Source of the DNA: Rhexocercosporidium sp. MPI-PUGE-AT-0058 | Lineage: Eukaryota > Ascomycota > Leotiomycetes > Helotiales | Assembly (NCBI GenBank): GCA_020746875.1 | Contig: JAGTJL010000006.1 | Coordinates: forward strand, 1,426,001-1,490,000 | Length of the DNA stretch: 64,000 nt | Reading direction: 5' to 3' | Part shown: one piece after another, positions 33,892 to 45,232 of the stretch | Numbering within the stretch: the first letter of the stretch is position 1 | How the letters are laid out: each line of letters begins with the position of its first letter | Made by a program: the position numbers and the translations under genes | Notes under the pieces: model-generated | Database searches by the model: none | What the model was told of the DNA's origin: nothing | What the model saw: the letters and a program-made list of their open reading frames with translations, nothing else

Positions 33892-35562
33892 TTAACAGAA
33901 AGAGGTCTTGCGCTTTTCAGCGGCTGAGGTGAGGACAAGCATTGGCGATTTTCTCTCAACATCGCTGGCCTCTGGCTTCTTTCCTCCGTTCTTGAAGACT
34001 GCGGCGAAGGATCCACCAATTACACCCTCGTCACCAGAAACACTAGCAGCTGTGAAGGAGCTGTCTAATGAGGCAACGGATTTTCTCTCCATGGAGCGCT
34101 CATTCGAACGCGAGGAAGGACGGTCGGAACCGATAGCACCGTGGATTGAAGTGCGAGGGGAACCGGGGCTTGGTCGTCCAGAGAGAGATCCACTTCCACT
34201 GCGGCCACTGTCCGAATCGTTGTCCGAAGCAGAAAATGCGATCTCACCAGCCTCTGAGACAGGAGACATGCTTCCAGAGCCTGCGCTCCCTGGTGATCTG
34301 CGACGTTCCATTCCAGCGCGAACAAGGTTGTGTACTGCACTGCGGCGAGTACGGGTAGCGAAGTTCTTGCTGCCTTCGAACTTGGTAGTGGGCTTTGCAA
34401 TCAACTCGTCCAAGGAAGGTGGGCCACGAGGTTGTCGGATTGGGTGCTCACCCGCACGAGCCTGACCGGGACCGAAAGCTGGAGTGGAAGGAAATCCCAT
34501 GGTCTTTGGTAGCATTGCTGACCTAGGTCCATCGAAGGCGGTTGGGATATCTGTACCGATGGCCATGGAGTTGGCCTTGCGGTGTCCACGACGGAAGGCT
34601 CCAGCAGATGGTGGTGGCAACGGTGCGTGGTCCTGTGGTGGGGAGGAGCTCTTCTTGGGTGGACTGATGCTTCTGGTGAACGTAGGCGTATCCGACTGAG
34701 GGGGAGGCGAGACCTGAAATCGTGGAGTACCATGTTGTTGAGGTGGAGAGTAGTTGGCTGATTGCTGGACAATCTGCTCCATGTAATGGTTTTGTTGCTG
34801 GCTCTGGTCCATGAAATAGCTTTGGACTCCGGTCATGGGGTTGTAGTGCGAGTAGACACCTGGTTGGCCCATGACTGGGGTGATGATTGGCTGCATGTTG
34901 TTCTTGACCTGCTGTTGATACATGTTCTGTGGGGTGATCGGTGGAGTAGCAAACTGCTGCTGTTGCATTCCCAAGTTCATGCCCTGGAACTGTTGTGCAG
35001 CTGCCTGAACGCTGGCAAGCTGTTGCTGCAGACGCTGTTGCTGCTCTGCAAGGTACATATTGGTAGCAACCAGTTGAGCATACAAGTTTGGATCCATCTG
35101 CTCCTGACCATGCTCGTCGACCAGGATCTCGGGTGGTGCAAGAATCTGCTCTGGGACAGAGTACATTTGGCTGTTGCTGTTGTTGCTCAGCTGGCCGTAT
35201 CCGTTTCGCTGACCAAAGTTGTTGGATGTCTTGGGTCCACCGTATGATTCCTCCTTGGCATAGACGCTTCCTCCAAGTCCGGTGTTGTGCTGGAGTTGGG
35301 TAGGAGGGGCAGTCGAAGGGAAAGAGCTCGAAGTGGCCGACTTGGGGGCAGTTCTCAAACCCGCAAGGAGGTGAGAACGAGAGGTGCGAGGTGTCGGGGC
35401 ACCGTTATCCTGAGCGTCGGAAGGCTTGGCTGGCTCGAATGAGAGGCGCTTGATGTTCGAGCCGTTGGCCCGTCTGGAAGCAAAGCCAGATCCAGGCATG
35501 CCCAATCCATTACTGGATGGGAAGTTGTTGTAGGACATCTGAGCAAGACCGCCGGCGTCCAT
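33892..35562 (-). CDS. disordered Q/P/S-rich protein with one conserved-looking basic block
   Basis: A single open exon of 556 aa; the ATG at 35562 is the first in frame (the frame opens slightly earlier at a TTG). The family is not recognised. Residues 1-130 are Ser/Asn/Gly-rich. Residues 160-280 are strongly Gln-rich (QQQRLQQQLASVQAAAQQ), predicted helical or prion-like. Residues 285-330 are Pro/Ser-rich with SPPKK sites. Residues about 382-422 form the only block with globular or motif character: SLDELIAKP, then FATRTRRSAVHNLVRAG and MERRR. The last 130 residues are Ser/Asp/Gly-rich with many possible phosphorylation sites. Such composition is common in fungal RNA-granule and signalling regulators, but no RNA-binding fold is visible. 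The large gene-free upstream region (next entry) suggests complex control. Confidence 0.8.
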   Translation of the reverse strand: MDAGGLAQMSYNNFPSSNGLGMPGSGFASRRANGSNIKRLSFEPAKPSDAQDNGAPTPRTSRSHLLAGLRTAPKSATSSSFPSTAPPTQLQHNTGLGGSVYAKEESYGGPKTSNNFGQRNGYGQLSNNSNSQMYSVPEQILAPPEILVDEHGQEQMDPNLYAQLVATNMYLAEQQQRLQQQLASVQAAAQQFQGMNLGMQQQQFATPPITPQNMYQQQVKNNMQPIITPVMGQPGVYSHYNPMTGVQSYFMDQSQQQNHYMEQIVQQSANYSPPQQHGTPRFQVSPPPQSDTPTFTRSISPPKKSSSPPQDHAPLPPPSAGAFRRGHRKANSMAIGTDIPTAFDGPRSAMLPKTMGFPSTPAFGPGQARAGEHPIRQPRGPPSLDELIAKPTTKFEGSKNFATRTRRSAVHNLVRAGMERRRSPGSAGSGSMSPVSEAGEIAFSASDNDSDSGRSGSGSLSGRPSPGSPRTSIHGAIGSDRPSSRSNERSMERKSVASLDSSFTAASVSGDEGVIGGSFAAVFKNGGKKPEASDVERKSPMLVLTSAAEKRKTSFC

Positions 35563-38500
35563 ACTCAAGTTGTGATGTTGTACTGGGGGGATGTTGTTGA
35601 TGGGAAAGATCGATTTGGTGTCAAACGCGACGTCGAGAGAATGTAGGCTGTCGCTTGGATGAAATGCTCACTCAGGAAAGAGCCGAGTCGAATGGTATTA
35701 GAGGAATTAGAAGATCGAGCAGGTCGATCGAAATGTACGTATGCTGAGGACGAATGAATTATGTAGAGTTGTAAAATGGCTCGCGGTGCTGAGCAAGAGG
35801 CAAGCCTTTGAAAGCAGGCAGCAGTGAAGAGTGTCGAAAAAGTTTGCAAGAATAGCTTTGCTCGCGGGGGTGATCCAAGCAGACAGAGTGAACCAAAACC
35901 GGGTGGGCCGAGGAGGAAACAACTAGGACGCGTCGCTGATGAAATTACAGACGGTGTTTTTCTATGTCACCAACGGGCAAGGTGAAAGTATTGTTCAGTG
36001 GAAAAGATGGATCCGGCGGGCGAGAGAAGGTGCGATGCTCTGCAGTCAACAAAGAGATGGCGGACGTTGAAAGGCAGGAGCGACGGCTGTTCTGTTCTGT
36101 TCTTTTCTGACGTGTGCTGAAAGGATTTCCAAGCTGCTGCCGTTCTTGTTCTTGTTCTTGATGCGATGGAAAGGACGAAAAAGGTGTGGTAGCCGCGGAG
36201 GCGGAAAATGAACACAATTAGCGATGCTGAAGGGCGAGGCCTGGGAATCGATTGATGGGTGGGCGGGCAACAGGGCAACGAGAAATCCAGACTCAATTCC
36301 AATCACGCTCCTTGACGATGATTATCACTCTAGGAAGTAGAGGACGGAGAGGCGACGACAACGAGAGGAAGAGAAGGAGGAGGAGGCGGTGTGGTGGTGG
36401 TGGTGGTGGAGGAAGGAATAAAAGAGAGTGAGTGAGTGAGTGAGAGTTGAAGAGGGAGAGGTAGAGGGAGCGAGATTTGGGAGTAGCCCGAGGTGGCAGC
36501 GCGGCGGGAGAGAAGGATCGGATTGGACTGGACTGGACTGGACTGGGGAGGGGAGGGGCGGGGCGGGAGTCGAGTGGAGTCGGTCGGGCAGGTCAGTTGC
36601 GTAGACACCACACCATTGGCCAGAGGGGAAAGAGCGCTAGGCCGGAGGAGGACTGGTCTGATCTGCTGGACTAACTCCGTAAGCAGGTTCGATGTCGGAT
36701 ATCCAGGTGGAAGTATCGACCGGGTATTGACCGGGGTCTCTCGTCTCGGTGCCGGTGCTTCGCCCCCTGATAGGTGGTGGAGACACCCTCGACACTATTT
36801 GAAGCTGCGAGCAGATCCGGGCTGAAGCAGCCTGTCAGAGCTCGAGGACGCCCGTTTCTTTGAGGCTCGTCTCGTCAAAGAAGACTTGGGAAGTGTGCGT
36901 CGTGTGCGTTTCCTTTCTTTGTCGTACAAAGAGCCTACGCCGGCCGTGTGATCGATCTGATGTCGGTAAGAATAGGGAGCAGCAGCAATTCGATATCGAT
37001 TGCTGGTTGGTAGAGTAGCCAATGGCCTGCCTAGGATTAATTAGCCCAGCAAAAGTGTGACTCCAGGAGTGATCCCAGTTGACTTCTGGCTGCTGGAATT
37101 GTGTGCTTGCTTGCTCGCTTGCTTGCTTTTCGAGTTGCTAGATCCTGACCCGTTTTTGTCTGTGCCTGCTTGCAATTACAGTATTATTGCATTGATCTCC
37201 AGGAGGGACCGGGCGTTGGACTCTTTCTTGGTGGGCGTTGATATAGATACTGGTATGAAGATTGGCTGGTAATAGTAGTGTAGGTACCCAGACCAGGGCA
37301 ATCGAGCAACACTCTGGGAGATCATCTATAAATATTGCCACCTCAAAATCCACTTCTACTTTTCTCTTCCCGAAGCCAAAATACAGTTTGGATCAATCGT
37401 CACCGTCCGTCCGTCCGTCCCCATCAAGAGCTCGCATTGTGTGAAATAAAGAGACACTTCAAGCCTTCATCTCCTCGCCAGACAGCCAGGGTGTATGTAG
37501 TCCTTCCTGAATTCGAGGTCGAGGTCAAGTTCAAGATTTACTCCAGTAAGCTATTTGGGGGTCTCCTTTTCCCGTGCAGGACTGGCACTTCTGCAGTCGG
37601 ACTGTGGCTTGGTCAAGCTGTCGCCCCTAAAATCATGCGCTGCCAATCGACGGGCGTCCTCCCCTCCTCCCCCCTTTTCCAGTCCTTGCGAGCCAGCAGG
37701 TGTAAGCGAGTCAGTCAGGAGGGGAGGGAGGAGGGACTCGAAGATGATCCCCCAGCCAATCGTGAGCCTCTCTTGCTGCCATCATTCACATTCACATCAC
37801 AGTCATACGGTAGGGAGAGAACAAGAATAGAGCTCGCCTGCCCCCCCTATCTCTCTCTCTCTCTCGCATTAGCATTACACATCCAAGTCTATCCATCCAA
37901 CACACCGTCTTCTCTACTTTGTGTCGGTCTATCCAATTTCTTCTTGCTTTGCGAATTCAACAAGCTTGATCCCATCTGATTTCTCCCTGCTTTCTGCCTG
38001 CCTTGACTCTCCCCCCAAACCAACGGACGATGCGCACAGATGCCTCTGCCTCCCCTCCCCTTCCGTTCCCTTCACGTTCAGGGGTTCCCGCCTTACCATA
38101 GTAGCATCTGGCGATCGCGCCGTGAGAGACAGGGCCTCGATTGCAGTACAGTAGCATGCCATGCCATGCCATGCCATGCAGGCAGATGCAGGCAGATGCA
38201 GCCTCCCCAGCCCGCATCACCCACCGGCGCTTGTATGCAGCAGCTGCTTGCAGACACTGCCGCTCCCCATCAATCAAGCCAACTTTCAACTCCAGCCTCT
38301 GTTTTGCCTTGTTCCCCTCTGCAGCCTGTGCTTGTGTTCGCTGTTGTCTGCACATCACATCACATCACCCCGCTGGTTGTCACCGCCGCACCCTTTCCTT
38401 TAGGTCCTTCGCCGTTGAACGACGCTACGCAGATGCATCGTGTCGTGGGCTTTTGCCACCCAATAGAGGGCCACTCTGCAGCTCAGCGCGCTTGAAGCGC

Positions 38501-40182
38501 GTCCTATTGATTGATTCAGGCCACCTCATTTGCTGCGTGTGCCGTGACGAACTCTGGGAGACTCGGTTGTGAGGCTGGCCTGGCCAATCCATCGAGTAAC
38601 TCAAATCTCACATCTCACATACCGCTACTCTCTTCTCTGCACTGCACTGTACTGTACTGTACATGAGATGAGCGAAAAAAGCAACGCAATAGCGCGCGTG
38701 TGCCAGATCCCAACTCCCCACAATTTGCATTTCAAATTTATCCCAAGAGGCTCAAAGCTCCGAGAACAAGAACAAGGACGGAAGAGCAAAGAGCATGATG
38801 TTCGAGGGACATACAGTAAACATCTACACCCCCTGCTTGTTTCTCTACCTGGAACGACGGACCCGGCTCGCTCCCCACAGGCACACCTCACTGCACTCAC
38901 TCCCAAACACGGAGACGCGAGGGTGCACCAAACCGACAGTCAGTGCGCCTGTCTCATGATCCTCATCCAGCAGGTGCATCTCAAGTTGAATCACCTCGGA
39001 AGTTTTGAATTCTCGAGATGGGACTGCATGTTTGCCAAGAACAGCCCCTGAAGAGGACCATGAGGAAAAGAGCACGAGTGTTGAAACCCGCTCTTCATGC
39101 TGTCACGCCTGTGTGTGTGTGTGTGTACGTGTGTGCCTGTCCTGGACTCCTGGCTAGCATCACCATGTTCCTCGCTTGGAGTTCGGTTGAAGTTCCCTCG
39201 CAAGACGAACTCTCCTCTTCTTTGATCTGTAACGCCACAATCTATTTCTGATGCTGAGTTCCACCACCCCTCGTCTTATCAGCCTGGACCCTGAACTCCA
39301 GTACAGTACGTGTACCTTGGTCTGGTCATCAGAAGCGGAATTTGGTGGGCTCGGTAGGGCTGTCTGCGAGATTACGATACCCATATTTCATTTCCGCATT
39401 CGGACACACGATACCGTTTTCGATTCTTGATCGCGTGTCTGGCTGTTGCCAAGACATACACTCAAGAGACGCGATCGCTTTTTTCTTGTCGCGCTGCCCT
39501 CAGCTCTCCCAGGAATCTTTCTGGTACCACACTCAGTAGTCTCGGGATGCGCTGCCAGAGTACCGAATATCTAACAAAGTTTTCCGGAATTTGCGATTGT
39601 GAACTTTGTCTTTGTTCTCTTTCATTAATTGCATGCTGCGCTGATGTTTTGTTTCAAACTCTGCGGCTGGAACTTCCCCTCCACAATCAAAACTAAGAGG
39701 CCGAGATGAGATGGAATCTAATACGAAAGTTAGACTCTTAGTGACGTCGAAAAGGTCTCGTCGATCTGGTCTTTTTGGTAGTCCCAGGCGGAAATTACCT
39801 GTTGGTGGGCAAACTCAAAGTCCGCACATGAATTAGGAGAGTTCTGCTTTTCGTGACGTCTCTCACGCGAGCTTTTGTTACAGGTATTCGCGAAGCAAAG
39901 TATCGCTTGGAGATTACATCACACAGTTTCTTGTCATCGCGATTTGTATCATGTACATACTCTCTGTGTATGAGTATTTAGCTTAGTTATGCGAGGGCTT
40001 ACATTTCCCAAGCTTGAGGAGAGTCGCTCCAAACTAGGCTCTAGCAGATCCCGTCCATAGGATCGCATTCTTCTCTCTCGTCTGGAACAGGGCAAGCCTT
40101 CAGGTCAACAGTACTGCTATATACATTCACCCCTGGGAAGCATCTCGTTTACCTAGATGGACTTCACACATTAGAGTTATGC
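35563..40182. other. 4.6 kb gene-free, simple-sequence-rich region
   Basis: No coding region is supported. The first 1.5 kb (35563-37020) is probably promoter plus long leader of the Q/P/S-rich gene and is purine/pyrimidine skewed. Microsatellites: TGGTGG (36392-36410), GTGAGTGAGTGA (36427-36445), GGACT/GGACTG (36523-36547), GCTTGCTTGCTC (about 37107-37128), CGTCCGTCCGTC (37407-37420), CTCTCT (37850-37865), CATGC (38156-38180), GTGTGT (39110-39136). Many short overlapping frames on all strands are chance products of this composition. Confidence 0.55.
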
Positions 40183-42485
40183 TCAGTTGCTCAGCAAAAT
40201 ATTCTTCTTTGGCAGTACCTCACAACCTTTATCGAGTCCGCCGAAAAGCCCGCCCACGGTGGCCCATCCATCAGGATAATGTGTAACTAGACCTATCGAA
40301 CCAGGGTCTTTATCTAAGCATCTTACGATTGCCAGCGCTTGCTTCGGAATTTGTTCGGGGGCCCAAGCAAGCATTGTCTTGATATCTCCTGAGTCTACTA
40401 CTCGTAGCTGAATTTCCCACAAACCACCTCGTTCTTCTGTGAAGGCAATAGTTAGCAAGCGGTTAGATGAAAATAGACTTAAGTAACCAACAAGAGCTCA
40501 ATCACTCTCGTGATCATCACTAACCAGCCTCTTCCATCACCATTCTTTTCATCTCTCTCAGATACTCGCTATCATAGTCCGTCTTATAAGTCTTTCGTTG
40601 ATCCCAGACCCCTCCCGTGAAATGTAGGTCGTTCATAGCTAAAGACGCTTCGGCTCCTAACTCCGAAAATCTCAAGTGCTGGAATTCCACTTCAGTAAGG
40701 CGGACGCAACTCTCAACACAACCCAAAACTAAGACTGAGACTTCCAGGCCTTGTGCTGTTATTTGCGATTTCCCGGGTTACTTACAGGGGCCTTTAAGAG
40801 GCTTGATATTGCCAAATCCAGGCAACCAACGTGGGATACCTTCATTTGCGATAGAGAGAGATTGCGCCCATCCGAGCATCGAGTGATCTCCAGAGCGAAT
40901 CAGCCCCAGTAATAATTCTAGGAAGAGGCCTGAGAATGGTCTTTCGTAAGACACTTCGATGTCTTGCACCAAGTGCTTAGGCATGAGTCCAAATATACCA
41001 TAGATTTGATCGTTGAGTCTTGTTGCTGTACGCTTCTGAGCCGCTGCTAGGACTGCGCTATCAGAGTGTTCGTCAAAGAGCTCTTGAGTGATGGTGGGTT
41101 CGGGGATGGTGGCATCGAGGCAGAAGGTTGTTTGGGCAACTATTATTTGGACTAGGGGGATAAGGAGGCCCACTGGAGACCAGACGACAAGTTTGTGGGG
41201 GAGAATGGCTTCTTGAAAAGTCCAAATACGCCCAAACCAAGGATGTGACCTAAACTGCGAAGCATAGCACCTTCTTCCTGTCACATGGGCACACAATAGG
41301 GATAGTGCAGTCCCAGAGGTGTACCGAGAGACCCAGTAGAGGATGGCTTCAACATTAGTGACACTCAGATCGTGGATGAGCACAAGATCTGAATTGCTGT
41401 ACAATCTCCCCATGGCTCGAACTGCAGCGGAGACTTCCTGTGAGTCCTGCTGATTAACACAGAGATTATCAATCCAACAGTAGCGGCTTGTACGATCCAT
41501 TCCGTATTTGAGGCAACGGCGCAAAGACAGAATCCACTCTTGCTTCGTGAAACTCCCCGTTGCTGCCCAGGTATGGCTAATGGCAACAAAGGGTATTGCA
41601 GCTCCATCAACTAGCATGATATTGCCTGACAGTGTGCCATCCACGAGCTCTCCAGTAACAATATCCAGAAGCCGTGTCAAGTAGTCTGGGCCATTGCAGG
41701 CTGGCGAAGTGAGCAAAACCTGGTTCCGTGACCAGCCATTCCAAAACGGCACAGTAGGAGGTGGACATTTAATTGAACCCCAGCCCTGGCATCGAAGGTG
41801 ATTTTTTTGTATACAGCTGAGTAGTGTTGTTGTGCCGGAAGTACACATAGATAGGGGCGTTGAGGAGCGATGAGACCATCCACAGAACACATTGAAGAGC
41901 CTCATGAACCCAGCCCTCCACAGCGTACATTAACACATACCGCTCTCTAACAGCTTGGAAGTTACTATCACTGCCCCAGAACAACATGTAAACGAAGCCA
42001 ACGATTCGCGGTGGGGTGGCGGCTTCTGCAAAACCGAGAGTAGTAAAGCGAGCTAGATGTGCTGCTGCAATGGCACATGTTGCAATTGATGCAAATAACT
42101 CCACGGCCAACGCAAACCATGACCCAAGTAGACCACTTAACAGCAGAGTATGGCTAACCAAGGACGACAGTATAAGAATGAAATACAAAATGACGGGTGG
42201 CGAGTAGAGACCTAAACTACGATTGCTAAAGTTCAAGACCAAATGTTGGTCACGGATAAGAAGATAATGCCAAGTTACAGATGAACAGGTAAGATAGAAG
42301 CTGGAAGCGATCCACAGCAAATTTGCGTCCGAAGAAACAGAAGCAGTCGATGCAGAGCAGACGGCGAGGAAGAGTACGAAGAAGGTTGTAGTATGTCCAA
42401 CCGAAAGTAGGGCTTCGTTTGGATAGCTTCTTCTGTTAGAACTTCCCAACCAACAGATGCTTTGAGTAGTAGATGAAAAATACAT
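40183..42485 (-). CDS. membrane-anchored HET-domain protein (heterokaryon incompatibility type)
   Basis: Model on the minus strand: 42485-41847, 41785-40786, 40734-40525, 40436-40183 (700 aa; introns 61, 51 and 88 nt). Residues 1-213 contain five or six membrane helices (for example TTFFVLFLAVCSAS, VILYFILILSSLVSH, FALAVELFASIATCAIAA). The HET domain spans about 278-420: IPFVAISHTW, then RYCWIDNLCVNQQD, then MGRLYSNSDLVLIHD, and FGRIWTFQEAILP. HET domains are TIR-like and trigger cell death in non-self recognition. The C-terminal part (GIPRWLPGFGNIKPL) is the usual extension in long HET proteins. Weak point: joining the membrane part to the HET part needs either the 61-nt intron (donor GTGTAC, phase 0) or a one-base correction in a T7 run (41802-41808, + strand); both give the same downstream frame. 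The second intron could alternatively end at a TTAG 6 nt later, also in frame. Confidence 0.8.
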
Positions 42486-44407
42486 GGTTCTTAATTCAAG
42501 ACCAGTAAGTAGTAGCCGTCGTAAAGACTTTTATCGAATTCCGAATTCGAAATGTCCTCTCCCCACCGATTTCGATGTTCACAAATGCCGATTGATAATT
42601 CAAATGTGCTCTTTGTCTATTGCATTATTATATGATTAATCACTGGGCAGTAGCAACAATCGCGCTCACCTTAAACGTCTTCCATGTGGCAATCAACCGA
42701 GCATGATATATTGTGGTATTTTTGCAAGCCTTGTACAGACAGAATCCAAACAGATATGTGACAGGAGTGCGCCGAGTATAATATTGCCATAAAAGTGGGC
42801 AGAGTGGTGGTGCAGAATAAAAAGGACATGATATTCAAGCAGTTGATACACATTAATTACTTACTTTTTATCCTAACTATGTGTGCGTTGTTCTTTTTTC
42901 CTCGTTTTTTCTTCTGCGGGCGCCGCCCCAAAGTCACCAACTGACTAGGACTACAACCTAGTGAAGAAAAGCGCAGTTTATTTCAAAACAGTTTGCAGAA
43001 GTCCACAGCCTTACAATTCGCTTTGGTAATTTCCCGGATGCTCCTTTGTGCACATTCTGACACCTAAAAACCCCCTCATCAGCACCTCAGCACCTCAACA
43101 GAGAACCCTCTCAGCCCGCAATCCAGCCCCCAACTCTACCCCCCACCCCACCAAAGGCTTGGGGTTGACACGCTACCAAATTGACGTCAAGCCACCCTGT
43201 ACAGTATCGTGGGATTTAATCATTGGATAGATAAGCATAACTTCCATGTCACCACCTCCCATTGTCAAACATCTCCTCTATCCTCGCTCACGGCATGACC
43301 TGGGAGACACTGTGAGCTGACGATATTTCTGATCAAACTATTCAATCCAATCCCTAAGCGCCTTATCCCATACTTTGACTCACGTCACGCTTAATAGGAT
43401 GGGTATTTGGTTTACTGTATAGGTGGTGGCGGCTTAACTTTAATCTACTTCAGTCGATTTCTCGCATCTATTCGTTACGATGAGCTGTAGAAATTTCACG
43501 TGAAGCAGGACAATTAGCAGTCAATCCCAATAACTCCTTGCTCTGCTAAACCGATATTTACACCAGAGCAGTCACTGAAATAAACACCAACCCGTCAACA
43601 GCTTAAATATTCTCTGCAAATAGTACTTGTGGTATTGGTGGGTTGCTTCTGTCCAAGACGGGTCTATACTTTTTTAGTTTTATTGTAAAGTGTAAGGAAA
43701 ATTATATGTTTGCGTAAGTTTTCGTAAGATTTTGTATAGTTTTTGTATGTTCTTAGTAAATGGAGATGTAACGAGGTGATGGTACCTATCTTTGTGCGAT
43801 AGAAAGGTTGGAAAGGAGATTGGTTACTGGGATGATGGGAATATACTACACTGCATTTGTCTTCTATGGATTAGATAAAGTGAGCACTCTACTTCTAAAC
43901 ACAAGTATAACCAGCTTTACCCAGCACAATATTTCGAGTCAAAGCCATGTATCAATTACTAGGTATGTGTAGGACATCAATGAATCATCTTCTCTGGTCA
44001 CATACCCAAGAGGCGCGACATATATATTCCATATAGGTGCAAATATTAGAAATATGTTAAGGTGTTTCTGGGCTGCTCAAGTGTTCTCGAAGGCACCAAG
44101 TTATTTACTCCCTGAAGCCAGTGTTTAGATCTCAACATTTAGCGAACAGCCCCTGAACGTTCCCCGCACCCAAGCGAGCTGAACGCGCCAATTCGCGTCG
44201 CCCAGATCTCGAAGTAATACTCTCAACTTCACAATAAACCCTCTTCGGCCCCATTCCACGCATCGAAATCGCACAGCAACTCGGTCTCAGACCTTCCTCT
44301 TTCTGAAGTCTGCGTCTATACCTATCAGCGCCTCGACTTCACCCGAATACTTCTCTGACAGAACCCCACCACGCCCTCTAAACCCAACCACCAACCCACA
44401 ACAAACA
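42486..44407. other. intergenic, about 1.9 kb, AT-rich
   Basis: The segment lies between the divergent starts of the HET gene (-) and the fta4 gene (+). It is AT-rich, especially 43650-43760. No gene, RNA or clear repeat is supported. The last 150 bp are the pyrimidine-rich leader of fta4. Confidence 0.5.
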
Positions 44408-45232
44408 ATGTCCTCCAGCACCCCCACAATCCTCGACCTCAAAACCACCTTCCTCCGCACACAGATCCTCTCCCTCTCACAACCTCTCCGTGCCTCTTCG
44501 ACGTTTACCGCCTCTAACACCTCCGACGAAGAGAACGCGCTCCGACAGAAAGCCATCGACGACGCGCTGCTCAAGCTAAACAACCAACTGAAGCAACACA
44601 ACAGGCTGGCGTACGGCCCACAGGCGCAGAGACATGTCGCTGAGCAGGTGGATAGGCTGTATTGGAATGCAGGGGAGAAAGGGCTGAGGATATTGGGTGG
44701 GGATGATGGGTGGGCTGAGAGGGGGGCGGATTATAGTGCGTATTGAGTCTTGCAAGATCTGTTTTCTCTTTCTCTTTGTGGGATTATGGGTTCCGAGGGA
44801 GGATATGCAGATGGAGATGGGCTAATTGAAACTACAGGAAAGGAAAGTGTGATCGAACAACTCCCAGACGAATGGAGCGAGAACGCATCAACCAAGTCCC
44901 CCGACCAAGCAGCGAAGTTCACGGAGTTGACGCAGAAACTCACGGCGCTGAATGAGCAGCGTAGGGTAGCGCGAGAGAGAGTCGAGAGGTATAGGAGGTT
45001 TAAGGAGATGGTGGGTTTCTTGGGGGAGGATGCGGGCGTGCAGGATAATCTGGTGACGAGGAATGGGGAGGTTGAGGTCGAGTTGGAGAAGATGAGGAGG
45101 TTGATGTTGAGGGTTGAGAGGGGAGTTGGGGCGTTGGAGGGGAGGGGGGTCGGAGATGGGGAAGAGATGGATGTTGATGTTGATTTCGATGTTGAGGGCA
45201 AAATATTGGCGTTGTTAAGTGGCGATGTTTGA
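44408..45232 (+). CDS. fta4: kinetochore protein Fta4 (Sim4 complex; CENP-U-like)
   Basis: Exons 44408-44735 and 44838-45232 (240 aa, 102-nt intron with branch GCTAATTG). The N-terminal signature ILDLKTTFLRTQILSLSQPL matches the start of the Fta4 family, inner-kinetochore (CCAN/Sim4) subunits that correspond to CENP-U and link the centromere to microtubule attachment. The rest is helical: a conserved AQRHVAEQVDRLYW, then LPDEWS, then coiled coil (ELTQKLTALNEQRRVARERV) and an acidic C-terminus (EEMDVDVDFDVEG). Length fits the family (about 230-280 aa). The match rests on the N-terminal block and overall layout, since the family evolves fast. Confidence 0.82.

Noticed and set aside
40756..40785. 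30-nt intron near the HET C-terminus ending AACAG
   Set aside because: Below the practical minimum length; the CTCAG acceptor 21 nt further gives a 51-nt intron in the same frame.
41786..41814. 29-nt intron (GTATAC...CCAG) joining the two HET frames
   Set aside because: Too short for a fungal spliceosomal intron; the 61-nt alternative or a one-base shift explains the data better.
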